From Oceanicola sp. 22II-s10i (GTDB taxonomy: Bacteria; Pseudomonadota; Alphaproteobacteria; Rhodobacterales; Rhodobacteraceae): a DNA stretch of 64,000 nucleotides. Below are positions 33,687 through 42,826 of this stretch, piece after piece. Position numbers and translations under genes: made by a program. Below the pieces are notes generated by a model, which saw only the letters and a program-made list of their open reading frames with translations, was not told the DNA's origin and made no database searches. How positions within the stretch are numbered: the first letter of the stretch is position 1; every line of letters starts with the position of its first letter. The stretch spans positions 186,001 through 250,000 of the forward strand of contig NZ_AQQU01000004.1 in the NCBI RefSeq assembly GCF_002210105.1. Reading direction: 5' to 3'.

Positions 33687-35870
33687 ATGAGCAGTGCGTT
33701 CGACAAGCTGGCGAGGCCTGTGCAGAAATGGATACGCCAGCAAGGATGGCGCGAGCTTCGCGACATCCAGGCGCGATCCATCCGGACGATCTGCGAGACC
33801 GATGCCGATTTGATCGTTGCGGCTTCCACGGCGGGCGGAAAGACCGAGGCGGCGTTCCTGCCGTTGATTTCACAGGTGCTTGACGAGCCGTTCGGCGGCA
33901 TCGGCTTCGACCTGCTTTATATCGGTCCGCTGAAAGCCTTGATCACGGACCAGGCCATGCGGCTGGAGGGCATCTGCCAGGAAGCAGAGCTGCCGGTTGT
34001 TCCATGGCACGGGGATGTTTCTCAATCGATCAAGACGCGCGCGCTGAAATCTCCAAAAGGGATCCTGCTGATAACTCCAGAGTCCCTTGAGGCACTGTTC
34101 ATTCGTCGCGGTTTGGAAATTAGCCGCCTGTTTGGGGCCACGCGCGCGGTCGTTATCGATGAGTTGCACACGGTTCTAGATAGCGAACGCGGTGTCCAGC
34201 TCCGTTCGTTGCTCACAAGGCTCGAGCTCACGATAAAGCGCCCACTCCGTCGGATAGGTCTGTCAGCTACGCTGGGCGACATGGACCTCGCCAAGGCCTA
34301 TCTTCGCCCTGACGCTGCAAACGCTGTCCAGCTCATAGAAGCAGATGGCGGCGAGGCTGAATTGAGGCTCCAGCTTCGCGGCTACGTATCAGGCGATGAG
34401 GATGAAAACAGCCCATCCGCAACGGATGCCATCGCAGCCCATCTGTTCAAGCACCTTCGAGGCAGCGACAACCTCGTCTTCGCTGGGGCGAGGCAACGAG
34501 TCGAGATCTATGCAGATCGGCTGCGGGAACTCTGCGAGAGGGAACATCTGCCGCAGGAATTCTATCCTCACCACGCTAGCCTCTCCCGCGAACACCGAGA
34601 CTTCGTGGAACGCCGCTTAAAGGACGCCGCAAAGCCGACAACTGCCGTCTGCACGTCGACGCTCGAGCTTGGAATCGACATCGGTGATGTGACCTGCGTG
34701 GCCCAAATCGGCGCGCCATTCAGCGTCGCCGCGTTGCGACAACGTCTCGGCCGGTCCGGCCGACGCGAGGGACAACCAGCCGTCTTGCGGCAGTATGCCG
34801 TCGAGACTCAGTTGACGCCAGAAAGCAGCTTCGTTGATCGTCTTCGCCTTGGTTTGATCCGGTCTATCGCGATGATAGACCTGTTACTTGAGGGGTGGTG
34901 CGAACCGCCAAGACCGCAGGCGCTTCATCTTTCGACGCTCGTCCATCAGATACTGTCTGTCATTGCACAACGCGGAGGTGCTTCTGCCAGTGTGGTCTAC
35001 AGAATCCTGTGTCGCGAGGGCCCCTTCCGCAAGGTCACAACCGAAGTTTTCGCGGATGTGTTGCGTTCGATCGGTCATACCGAAACCGGTTTGATCGAAC
35101 AGTCCGGAAGCGGACTGCTACTCTTGGGACCTGCAGGCGAAAAGCTGGTCGAACATTACAGCTTCTACGCAGTGTTTCAGACGCCTGAGGAATTCCGCTT
35201 GGTCGCAGACGGGAGGGATCTTGGCACCCTGCCGATTGACAATGTTCTTGCCCCAGGGATGCTTCTGATTTTCTCTGGGCGGCGGTGGGTGGTTCAGGAA
35301 ATCCATGACCGCGAGAAGGTGATCGTGGTCAAACCCGCGAAGGCGGGCGTGCCTCCTGTCTTTGGCGGTGATCCTGGTGACATTCATGACAAGGTGATTG
35401 ATCGAATGTTCGCAGTGCTCGAAGGAGGCACCCAACCGGCATACATGGACGCGGTTTCTCTAGAGATGCTAGACGAAGCGCGTGCACATTATGACCAACT
35501 TGGGTTTCGAGCCACAAATATCCAGGCTCTCAGCGAGCGTACATCGATCATCGCAACGCGAGTGGGGACGGTTAAGACGTCAACCCTGGCGCTCGCACTT
35601 AGAAGTGAGGGATTTTCAGTCGAGCAGCATGACGGGTTTCTGCTGGTGGAGGTCGGCGATGAAACACCTGATCTTCGAGCACTCCTGGCCGATATTCGAT
35701 CCGGCGAACCTGTCGATTTGTTCGCGGGAGCAGGAAACCTGATGTCGGAGAAGTTTCATCCATATCTGTCTAGCGCGCTTCTAGTTCTGGACGCGGAATC
35801 CTCAAGGTTGTCGGTGCAGGCGCTTCCGGATGTGGTCGCAGCTATTGTTCGAAAAGGATCCTTAAATTGA
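33687..35870 (+). CDS. Lhr/BrxHI-like DEAD/DEAH-box helicase
   Basis: This 727-aa superfamily 2 helicase has Walker A 'ASTAGGKT' (46-53), the Lhr-like 'YIGPLKALITDQ', motif II 'DELH' (158-161), motif III 'LSATLGD' and motif VI 'QRLGRSGRREGQ' near 350, with an extended C-terminal part as in Lhr-type helicases. It starts 5 nt after the ATPase stop. Together with the TerB-type and BrxD-like proteins it forms a three-gene operon. BrxHI of BREX type 2 is the closest named relative; no other BREX genes (pglX, pglZ, brxC) are nearby. Confidence 0.87.
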   Translation: MSSAFDKLARPVQKWIRQQGWRELRDIQARSIRTICETDADLIVAASTAGGKTEAAFLPLISQVLDEPFGGIGFDLLYIGPLKALITDQAMRLEGICQEAELPVVPWHGDVSQSIKTRALKSPKGILLITPESLEALFIRRGLEISRLFGATRAVVIDELHTVLDSERGVQLRSLLTRLELTIKRPLRRIGLSATLGDMDLAKAYLRPDAANAVQLIEADGGEAELRLQLRGYVSGDEDENSPSATDAIAAHLFKHLRGSDNLVFAGARQRVEIYADRLRELCEREHLPQEFYPHHASLSREHRDFVERRLKDAAKPTTAVCTSTLELGIDIGDVTCVAQIGAPFSVAALRQRLGRSGRREGQPAVLRQYAVETQLTPESSFVDRLRLGLIRSIAMIDLLLEGWCEPPRPQALHLSTLVHQILSVIAQRGGASASVVYRILCREGPFRKVTTEVFADVLRSIGHTETGLIEQSGSGLLLLGPAGEKLVEHYSFYAVFQTPEEFRLVADGRDLGTLPIDNVLAPGMLLIFSGRRWVVQEIHDREKVIVVKPAKAGVPPVFGGDPGDIHDKVIDRMFAVLEGGTQPAYMDAVSLEMLDEARAHYDQLGFRATNIQALSERTSIIATRVGTVKTSTLALALRSEGFSVEQHDGFLLVEVGDETPDLRALLADIRSGEPVDLFAGAGNLMSEKFHPYLSSALLVLDAESSRLSVQALPDVVAAIVRKGSLN

Positions 35871-36242
35871 ACGCTACGTCCGCCCCACATCTGCTGTCTT
35901 CACTAGTAAGGCCCTATCTGCCCCAAGGATTTGACGCAAAGGGCGGACAGCTGCCGTTCGCTGCGACCTGAACGAACGGCGGCTCTGGTGCTGAAGCGGA
36001 TATGCAGTTCGGGCGGCTCCGCTGCCACAGCGACCGACAGTCCCGGACCTAACCGCCGATTGATCTCCTCATGAGCAACGTCCGCTTTGCGCCCAATCTC
36101 AGTCCTTCTAGCGTCCGGTGCTCTTCTCCTAAGACCTGTCGCCTAAGGCCGATGTCAGGCGCGTTCCAACATCACTGGCCAAGCTGCAAAATAGTTCGCA
36201 GAACGGTCGACAATGACTTTCCGGCTGCTCCCCATCGCCTGA
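35871..36242. other. non-coding stretch between convergent helicase and HerA genes
   Basis: About 370 bases without a recognised gene. The text 'GCTGCCGTTCGCTGC' and similar phrases are typical of low-information Rhodobacteraceae intergenic DNA. No terminator with a clean U-run was seen. Confidence 0.4.
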
Positions 36243-37910
36243 CTAGCGGCGCAACCACTCGTCGCGGATCTTGTCGATCGCAAGATCCTTCCACTCTTGC
36301 TGCCAGAGGTCCCAGTAAGGAATATCAGTCGATGCTGGAGCCACCGTGCATTTCTCGATTTGGACTACAGACGGTAGGGCGACAGCCTCTCCGACGAGCA
36401 GCGCTTCGCCCTGCTTAAACCCGGGCATCTTGTCGATAAGCGTTCCCAGCGAGTCTGGCAGCAACTTGCGAACGTAGCCTTGGTCGACCGGATTGGTCAG
36501 GCGCATTGCGATGAAATTGTTGCATTGTGAAAAGATCGTCTCCGAAATCTCTGAGGGCCTCTGACTCGCTAGGAGCAGGGTGACACCATATTTACGACCC
36601 TCCTTGGCAATGCGCTCGATCGACATTTTCGACGCTCGGAACTTTGAAAGTTCGCTAGTCGGCACGTATTTGTGCGCTTCCTCGTAAACAAGGAGGATCG
36701 GTGCATCGTTGTTGATCTCTTCCTTCGGATTGGCGGCACAACGCAGCCGCTTATAGAAATAGCCATGCTCGAAAATCAGCCGCGAAATCAGGGAGACCGT
36801 GATGCTCAGGACCTCGAACGGGACGCCGCTCAGATCGATGACCGTAACGTTGTTATGCTTGTCAGCGCTATAGCCGAGAATGGATCGGAGCGTTTCCTCA
36901 AAAGAGATCGATTTAGAATTCTCGCCAAGGAAGAAGTCGAGGCGCCGATCATTAATCTTGTTCTCGAGACGATTCACAAAGTTGGTCAGCCGCCCATGAA
37001 GGCTACCCTGCGTGAGTTTCGGTTGTCCGGCCTTCGCCTTGTTACTAGCAGCATACACCTCGCCGGTGTCGACCATCTCGGTGTTGAGATGGTTGGCATG
37101 ATCCAAAACGTAGCGAATGTCGAACGGGAGCGGGGTGTCCAGATGGATCCGGTTCCTTTCGTCGTCATTTCCCGTAAACTCAGCCTTACGGCTTTGGATC
37201 ACGGCATCCTTGAACACGTTGCGCTGATTGTGGTCATTCGCCTCGGTGTCGAGAAAGAACTCTTCCAACTCCTCGCCGCTCAGCATCCAGTAGGGGAGAA
37301 CCAAGCTGGTGCTGTCGATGAAGTTCGCCTCCGGAAAAGCCGCACGATATTCCGAATGGATATCGAATATGATCACGTGAGAGTTGTTGAGCGTATAGTC
37401 GCCCTTGGCGCCAACCGCCTTCTGAATGATCTTCGCGACGGTGTGCGACTTGCCAGAGCCCGTAGAACCGACCACTGCGATATGCTTGTTGAAGAATTTA
37501 TTCCCGTCGACAGGAACCTCGACCTCATTGTTCGTCGCGAGGTTCGAAAAGCAGAAGCGATCCTTCACGGCTAGCGAACTTCCATAAATCAGTCGGATAT
37601 CGTCGATTGTCGCCGGTTGGACTGTCTTTGGTGGGATGGCGAGGGCGTCGCCCCCGCGCTCAAACTTCTGATCGCGCAGAACGCCGAGCGGGAAGGCCTC
37701 GATCACGTAGTCTTGGCTGCCGTCATCGCGCGCCTGAATCTGGAAATTCTCAATGATAGCGACCAGAACCGCGTTCTCATTGTCGGCGATCTTCAAGTAA
37801 GATCCGACGCGGAGAGACTCTTCAGCGATTCTGAAATTCTCGAGGTCATCGACAACAATCTTGACCTTGTTTGGAAAGACCGCGACTACTTCCGCTTTTA
37901 CATCACTCAT
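36243..37910 (-). CDS. HerA-like hexameric ATPase/translocase
   Basis: The 555-aa protein has a HAS-barrel N-terminal domain (residues 1-100), Walker A 'GSTGSGKS' at 148-155 and Walker B 'PILLVYEEAHKYV' near 400, with the arginine-finger region 'QCNNFIAMRLTNPVDQGYV'. HerA proteins pump or process DNA ends and partner with nucleases. The ATG at 37910 follows AGGAG and starts 8 nt after the stop of the DUF4297 gene, an operon. HerA plus DUF4297 pairs are established anti-phage systems. Confidence 0.9.
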   Translation of the reverse strand: MSDVKAEVVAVFPNKVKIVVDDLENFRIAEESLRVGSYLKIADNENAVLVAIIENFQIQARDDGSQDYVIEAFPLGVLRDQKFERGGDALAIPPKTVQPATIDDIRLIYGSSLAVKDRFCFSNLATNNEVEVPVDGNKFFNKHIAVVGSTGSGKSHTVAKIIQKAVGAKGDYTLNNSHVIIFDIHSEYRAAFPEANFIDSTSLVLPYWMLSGEELEEFFLDTEANDHNQRNVFKDAVIQSRKAEFTGNDDERNRIHLDTPLPFDIRYVLDHANHLNTEMVDTGEVYAASNKAKAGQPKLTQGSLHGRLTNFVNRLENKINDRRLDFFLGENSKSISFEETLRSILGYSADKHNNVTVIDLSGVPFEVLSITVSLISRLIFEHGYFYKRLRCAANPKEEINNDAPILLVYEEAHKYVPTSELSKFRASKMSIERIAKEGRKYGVTLLLASQRPSEISETIFSQCNNFIAMRLTNPVDQGYVRKLLPDSLGTLIDKMPGFKQGEALLVGEAVALPSVVQIEKCTVAPASTDIPYWDLWQQEWKDLAIDKIRDEWLRR

Positions 37911-37918
37911 GTCATCTC

Positions 37919-39133
37919 CTAAATTATCTTATTGATATCTTCGTATTTTGGAACCTGGAACCGGGTATGGTTGATGGCGACATCACCAAAGTCTTCAACC
38001 GGCTCACTGCTATAGAATTCGTATATCTCGCGTGAGCGACGGAATGACAGAAAGGTCTGCCGCGCCTCTGTTAGATTGCAGAATAGCCTCAGTGCCGGGC
38101 CGGCAACGGACGCGCGGCGGGAGATAGACCCGGCGTCGAACTGGGCCCCCTTGAAATCGTAGCCATCGACGAAGCGAACGTCTTCGTTGTGTAGCTCCTG
38201 TTTTAGACCGACAAGTTCGCTTTCGCCGATACCGACGAGCAGAACGTAAGGCGAGAAGGGCTTCGCGTCGCGCTTGGACAGCTTGGAATATTTCCGGGAT
38301 ATGGTCTTCAGAAGCATTTTAACCGTGCTTCGGCTATAGCTTCTACCAGCCAGATGGATGATGAAAAGCCGTTCCACAGGGGAGACGTTGACGCCACTTG
38401 CGAAGAACTCTTTGCGCAACTCAAGATAGTATTTATCCATACCGAGCTTAGCGATAAACCACTCATCAAAGAGATACGATGATGTGTCTATTCGCTTTAC
38501 AAAGGCTTTTCTTGTTATGACCCGCCGAGCCTCCTCCGATTCGGTGGCCAGTTCTTTGATAACTCGCAGGGCGCTGTTATAATAAAAGAACTCAGCCACG
38601 AACGGCGAGCACTCAAATTCTTCTGCCAGACTCTCGATGATACTCCGAAACTGATCGTCGAATTTCGCCGCGTTCACGTCGATGGATAGAAGTTTCAAGA
38701 AGCCTTCAAGCTCGGCGTCACTGAGACCCAGCTCTTCATGCTTTCTGATCGTTTTCCCCTTCGATGTAGTGGTGAGAAAATTCGACTTGAGGAATCCGAT
38801 ATCGAAAGGGAGCGCGAGCTTGTTCTGCCCAGACGCAAAATGCCCGCTAAGCTGATACTGGATCTCTGGCCGACCGGCGGTGAGGCCCGATTTGTAGTGT
38901 TCGAGCATGAAAAGGATCGCGGGCTTGATAACAGAATGGTTGTACTCGGATTTCTCATAATATTTACACTGGACGGCGGTTGTTTCCGTGGCCGTTTGGA
39001 CGTCAATGTCCTCGATGCATTCGATCGCCACAGAGTCATTATCTCCGGTTAGCGCGAGGATGCTGAGTATAGAGCGGTCGAACTGATAGAAATAGCCAGT
39101 AATCGTGGAAACCGCGCTCCGATCGGTCATCAT
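37919..39133 (-). CDS. DUF4297-like (Cap4-type) predicted dsDNA nuclease
   Basis: This 404-aa protein starts with the typical 'GYFYQFDRSILSILAL', then a PD-(D/E)xK-like block: E39, D42 in 'IECIEDIDV' and 'AVQCKYYE' supplying Q and K. This matches the DUF4297/Cap4 endonuclease family; the remaining 300 residues are helical and unassigned, as in other HerA partners. Translation can start at either of two adjacent ATG codons (39133 or 39130) after GGGGG. Its composition is visibly more AT-rich than the flanking chromosome, a sign of horizontal origin. Confidence 0.75.
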   Translation of the reverse strand: MMTDRSAVSTITGYFYQFDRSILSILALTGDNDSVAIECIEDIDVQTATETTAVQCKYYEKSEYNHSVIKPAILFMLEHYKSGLTAGRPEIQYQLSGHFASGQNKLALPFDIGFLKSNFLTTTSKGKTIRKHEELGLSDAELEGFLKLLSIDVNAAKFDDQFRSIIESLAEEFECSPFVAEFFYYNSALRVIKELATESEEARRVITRKAFVKRIDTSSYLFDEWFIAKLGMDKYYLELRKEFFASGVNVSPVERLFIIHLAGRSYSRSTVKMLLKTISRKYSKLSKRDAKPFSPYVLLVGIGESELVGLKQELHNEDVRFVDGYDFKGAQFDAGSISRRASVAGPALRLFCNLTEARQTFLSFRRSREIYEFYSSEPVEDFGDVAINHTRFQVPKYEDINKII

Positions 39134-39895
39134 TACCCCCTGTGGAGATCCGCGGCGCGGACGTCACGTCTGCCCTTGTTCGCCATAGAAATACTCATTT
39201 TCGATCATTCCTTCTTTTCTACGCTCGCATATCGGAGATTCATGACATCATGGTCGCAACACGATCCGATTTCCAGCGGCATGTCTGAAAGTGCGCCTCG
39301 GCAGGTTGGCCAGGGAGCGGAAATCCATGGTCACTGATGTAAGCGACTGGCTCTGGTGATCAGATGTCGGGAATGACGGCCATCTCAATCGGGGGACCGC
39401 CAAGCGAACAGACAGAAGACGACCCCAAAACGGTCGTTGGTCGGTGCTACCGCGAAAGGCAATTCCCCGCCCTCGGTGTCAGCGCTCGGTCGCATGCAGC
39501 GCTTAACACGAATGTCTTGAGCGGGGCTGAGACCGGTCATCCGTTGCTCCTGGCTCGAATGTCTCTTGAGGGCCGAGGCTGCATGGAAGCTCTTATTTCC
39601 CGAATTCGTGAAGAATGGTTTCCTTGCTGGCCTGCCTGTGGCGGCCCGCATTGGAACAAACTTACACAGGTGCGCCTGTCCAAGAATATCGTTCCGGGGC
39701 AGGCAATGTTCGATCGAGTTTCCACACAGCCTCGGCCGAGAGCGAACATCCCGAGTTGGTCGACCGCGATGATGAGATCCAGTTCTGAGGAACGGGTCTC
39801 CCCTCAGACCCAGCGGAGAAACCCGCCAGACTGAAGGCGTTTCGCGCCTGCCGGTGCCCGGCGAGTTGGTTGTCGAAGCCGCGCAGGCTAAGGAG
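39134..39895. other. non-coding or decayed stretch, no gene recognised
   Basis: About 760 bases. Open frames on both strands (39364-39834 plus; 39385-39948 minus) lack ribosome sites and match nothing I know. The region separates the HerA/DUF4297 promoter side from the zinc-ribbon gene and may include debris of an earlier insertion. Confidence 0.4.
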
Positions 39896-41038
39896 CTATC
39901 GGTTTCCACCCCTTTCTTCCACGATGCCTTTACTGCGGTAGGCATCAAGCATCATGCGCGTATATTCGGCCGTGCTCCGGGTCATAGTGCCCAAACCTGG
40001 CCATGCGAACAACGGATCCGACCAAGTAACTTCCAACTCAATTTCGATCCCAAGCAGTGCGGCCACTTTGATCGCAGCGGTCGGCTCTTTGTCCTCGGGC
40101 CAGTAGTGATCCTCGAGGGAAACAATCACCTCGAGATCGTCATCAACCCAGATCTCGGCCAGACTCGCTCCCATTCGCTCGCTGGCACTCGCGGCATCCT
40201 CGAACAGGGCTGATCGGATCAGATGGGTCACCTGGTTCTTGTTGAGATCAAGCCTAGGCCGCGGATCAACAACTGACACGATGGGTTCAATCTCTTGCTC
40301 TTCGGCGCGGGATTGGACTGGCGCTGGCTTTTCATCGTTCCGTCCCAGCCAGAAGGCTTCTGGAAAGATGTTGATCGGTGAAGCGCCGCAGCCGGGGCAG
40401 TGCCATTGGTTTCCAGCGATCTGTGGACCGGTGATCTCTGCGTCGCAGTGAAGGCAGTACCAGAGGTTTGATTTCTCCATCTCCAAGAACGGATGGCGGA
40501 CCGTTCCCTCTGCATCCGGTTTTGTGGCGCGCCGTGGCCAATCAGAAAATCGTCGTGCCTTGACGCTCTTCATCAACTCCTTGGCAATTCCGATCGCCTC
40601 TGCAAGCAGCACTCGATCATTTATCGGGCTGTTCTGGGCGTGGCTGATGTCGATCTCGACATTCGGGGCCGCCGAGGGGTTTTCTGGCAGCACTATTCGC
40701 CAGCCCTCACCTTCCATATAAACGTCGCCGAGCATTGTCTTCAACTCGTATGGATGCCCCCTTACATCTCCCCGAGTAATTGCATTGGGCCCTCCGAATA
40801 CATGGTCAAAGGCCGCGCCTTCGTAGGAAGTAATGCGTTCCACAAACGCCTTGATTGAGGCGACTTGTGCTTCGGATGGGGTCCACTCTCTATTGGCGCT
40901 TCCTGTCAATGCGTTCCAATGAGGAAAGCCCAAACGATTGGCAACAAAGTCGAGTGCCACATGTTGCGGTTGCCCCATCGCTCTGGCGCAACGCTTTGCC
41001 AAGAGCTTCAATGTTTTAAGCTTGTCGTTCTCTGTCAT
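39896..41038 (-). CDS. zinc-ribbon protein of unknown function
   Basis: The 380-aa product has an N-terminal helical motif 'LKTLKLLAKRCARAMGQPQH' then 'VANRLGFPHWNALTG', resembling the N-terminal segment of certain plasmid/island-borne glyoxalase-like proteins. A zinc ribbon follows at about 203-228 ('WYCLHCDAEITG' ... 'WHCPGCGA'). The middle part has acidic stretches. I do not recognise a full-length family. It starts on ATG and stands alone in the island beside the dGTPase operon. A nucleic-acid or protein-binding role is inference from the ribbon. Confidence 0.75.
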   Translation of the reverse strand: MTENDKLKTLKLLAKRCARAMGQPQHVALDFVANRLGFPHWNALTGSANREWTPSEAQVASIKAFVERITSYEGAAFDHVFGGPNAITRGDVRGHPYELKTMLGDVYMEGEGWRIVLPENPSAAPNVEIDISHAQNSPINDRVLLAEAIGIAKELMKSVKARRFSDWPRRATKPDAEGTVRHPFLEMEKSNLWYCLHCDAEITGPQIAGNQWHCPGCGASPINIFPEAFWLGRNDEKPAPVQSRAEEQEIEPIVSVVDPRPRLDLNKNQVTHLIRSALFEDAASASERMGASLAEIWVDDDLEVIVSLEDHYWPEDKEPTAAIKVAALLGIEIELEVTWSDPLFAWPGLGTMTRSTAEYTRMMLDAYRSKGIVEERGGNR

Positions 41039-41461
41039 GATCCATGTCCAAGCTGGATCCGACTAGGTGCCCGCTGCTAATCAGACCCGCCGATGGCATG
41101 AAGTCTGCTGTTCGAAGTCAAGGTCGCTGCAAAGCTTCGCATGGCGGGCACACCGGCCTGCGAGAAAGGCCGAGATCAACATCTGCCATTTTCGAGCGCA
41201 GGTCAACACCGATGAATTACAGGCGTGGGAGTCCAACAACTAAGCATCGTTTGCCAGAAAGGGTACCAGTTTGACCGGTTTCACGGCGACGGGTTGAGGC
41301 CTGGGAGAGTGGTTCCCGGCGCCTGTCTCGGGAGATACCCAGATGATGTCCCGGCAACTTGTGTAGCTCCCCGCGGGCCTCGCGCTTTTAAGCAGGCCAT
41401 CGCGCTTGAACTTCGACGCGGCCGCTAGAGCGGTTGAGCATCGCCCTAGGGACAGTGCTCA
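41039..41461. other. non-coding stretch, no gene recognised
   Basis: About 420 bases between the zinc-ribbon gene and the end of the dGTPase gene. No protein-like frame or terminator is convincing; short open frames on the plus strand (for example 41044-41274) have no ribosome site. Confidence 0.4.
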
Positions 41462-42802
41462 CTAAAGCTTGTCGAACACTGAGCCCATCCTCGGCTCGAA
41501 CAGCCTTTCATAGGTCTTGAGCAGATAGGTGTCGGTCATACCAGCCACGAAATCGCTGATGTGCCGGAGGTCGCCATCTGCTGCTTCGAATTTCGCTTGC
41601 GCATCGCGCGGGAGCAAACGTTCTGGATCTGATTGCATTGCCTCAAAGACCGAGACAACCATGGATTGCCCCTTGAATTCGAGATGTTGCACGCCCGGAC
41701 TGCGAATAACCACCTGCATTACGAGCTCTTTTAGGGCCTTGAGGAAGCGGGCCTGACCTTCTGGAATCTCGACGCGCCAGCGGAGCAAGGGGTCTTGGAA
41801 TTCGGGACATTCGATGAAACGGACGGGTGTAATCAGATGATTGACCCACCGGCTGATCCAGCGCTTGCGCGTGTTGCTGTCGCCAAACAGCCCGTCGACC
41901 ATGGCCTCGTATGGGGCGTTGCTCTCGGTGGGGCCCTTCAGCCGCCTTTCTTCGACAAAGATTTTGCAGGATTCCTCGGGAACGAGGTCGCGGAACTGGC
42001 GCTCTGTGACGAGCCGAAGTGCAATGGCATCCTCCAAATCATGGACCCCGTAGGCGATATCGTCCGCGAGATCCATGATGCTGCAATCGAGAGACTTGTG
42101 GAGAGTGCGGGCATGCTTGCCTTCGCGCTTTTCGATCGACGTGAAGGCATCCCGATCGGCATTGCCGAGCGGCTCGAGAATCCAGTCGACGACGTCGGTT
42201 TCGCTGTCGAGATATCCCTTTGGCGGAGTCGAGGCTTTCAAGTCGATGGTTTGCAGAACCGAAGGGCCCTCCTGCAACCGCGGGCGCAATTCGGGGTTGC
42301 GCAACCTTGAGAGTGCAACAGGGTATTTCAAGACGCCAAGCATGGAACGACGTGACAGGTTGGCCCCCGCAGCGGCTGAGAAGTTTTCGAGCCGTGCCAG
42401 GAGACGCAGGGTCTGGCCGTTGCCCTCGAACCCTTCCGCATCGCGCATGCAGTAGTTCAGTGCGACTTCACCGCCATGGCCGAATGGTGGGTGGCCCAGG
42501 TCGTGGGAGCAGGCGATCGCATGGATTTGGCTGCGGTCCGGGAGACTTGCCGTTGCCGAGTGATCGGGGAAACTGCGCGCGAGCTGGACTGCGAGCCCTC
42601 CCGCGATCTGAGCAACTTCCAAGGAATGCGTCAGGCGCGTGCGATAGAAATCACTGTCGCCGAGATTCAGGATCTGGGTCTTGCCCTGCAATCTTCTGAA
42701 TGATGCCGAATGGATCACCCGGCCATAGTCGACATCCCCGATATTCCGGGCGTCTTCCTTCTGCGGGTTCCAGGCCTCTCGGCGAGCATTCCAAGTACTC
42801 AA
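41462..42802 (-). CDS. dGTP triphosphohydrolase family HD protein
   Basis: The 446-aa protein has the dGTPase-type core: 'RVIHSASFRRLQGKTQ' (29-43), H59 in 'RLTHSLEVAQIAGG', H100-D101 in 'ACSHDLGHPPFGHGGE', 'GFEGNGQTLRLL' and the last metal Asp in 'DLADDIAYGVHD' (about 247). All metal ligands are present, so it should split dNTPs into nucleosides and triphosphate. The start is TTG at 42802, 7 nt after AGGAG, with no ATG before the core. It follows the SMC-like ATPase by 24 nt. dGTPases of this family are known to block phage by depleting dNTPs, so a defence role fits. Confidence 0.87.
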   Translation of the reverse strand: MSTWNARREAWNPQKEDARNIGDVDYGRVIHSASFRRLQGKTQILNLGDSDFYRTRLTHSLEVAQIAGGLAVQLARSFPDHSATASLPDRSQIHAIACSHDLGHPPFGHGGEVALNYCMRDAEGFEGNGQTLRLLARLENFSAAAGANLSRRSMLGVLKYPVALSRLRNPELRPRLQEGPSVLQTIDLKASTPPKGYLDSETDVVDWILEPLGNADRDAFTSIEKREGKHARTLHKSLDCSIMDLADDIAYGVHDLEDAIALRLVTERQFRDLVPEESCKIFVEERRLKGPTESNAPYEAMVDGLFGDSNTRKRWISRWVNHLITPVRFIECPEFQDPLLRWRVEIPEGQARFLKALKELVMQVVIRSPGVQHLEFKGQSMVVSVFEAMQSDPERLLPRDAQAKFEAADGDLRHISDFVAGMTDTYLLKTYERLFEPRMGSVFDKL

Positions 42803-42826
42803 ATCAACTCTCCTCGGCGCGATGTC

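Noticed and set aside
33687-35870. Calling the locus a BREX system
   Set aside because: Only two BREX-associated gene types are present; methyltransferase, PglZ and BrxC genes are absent.
39364-39948. Open frames on both strands between DUF4297 and the zinc-ribbon gene
   Set aside because: No ribosome sites, no family resemblance, and overlapping each other on opposite strands.
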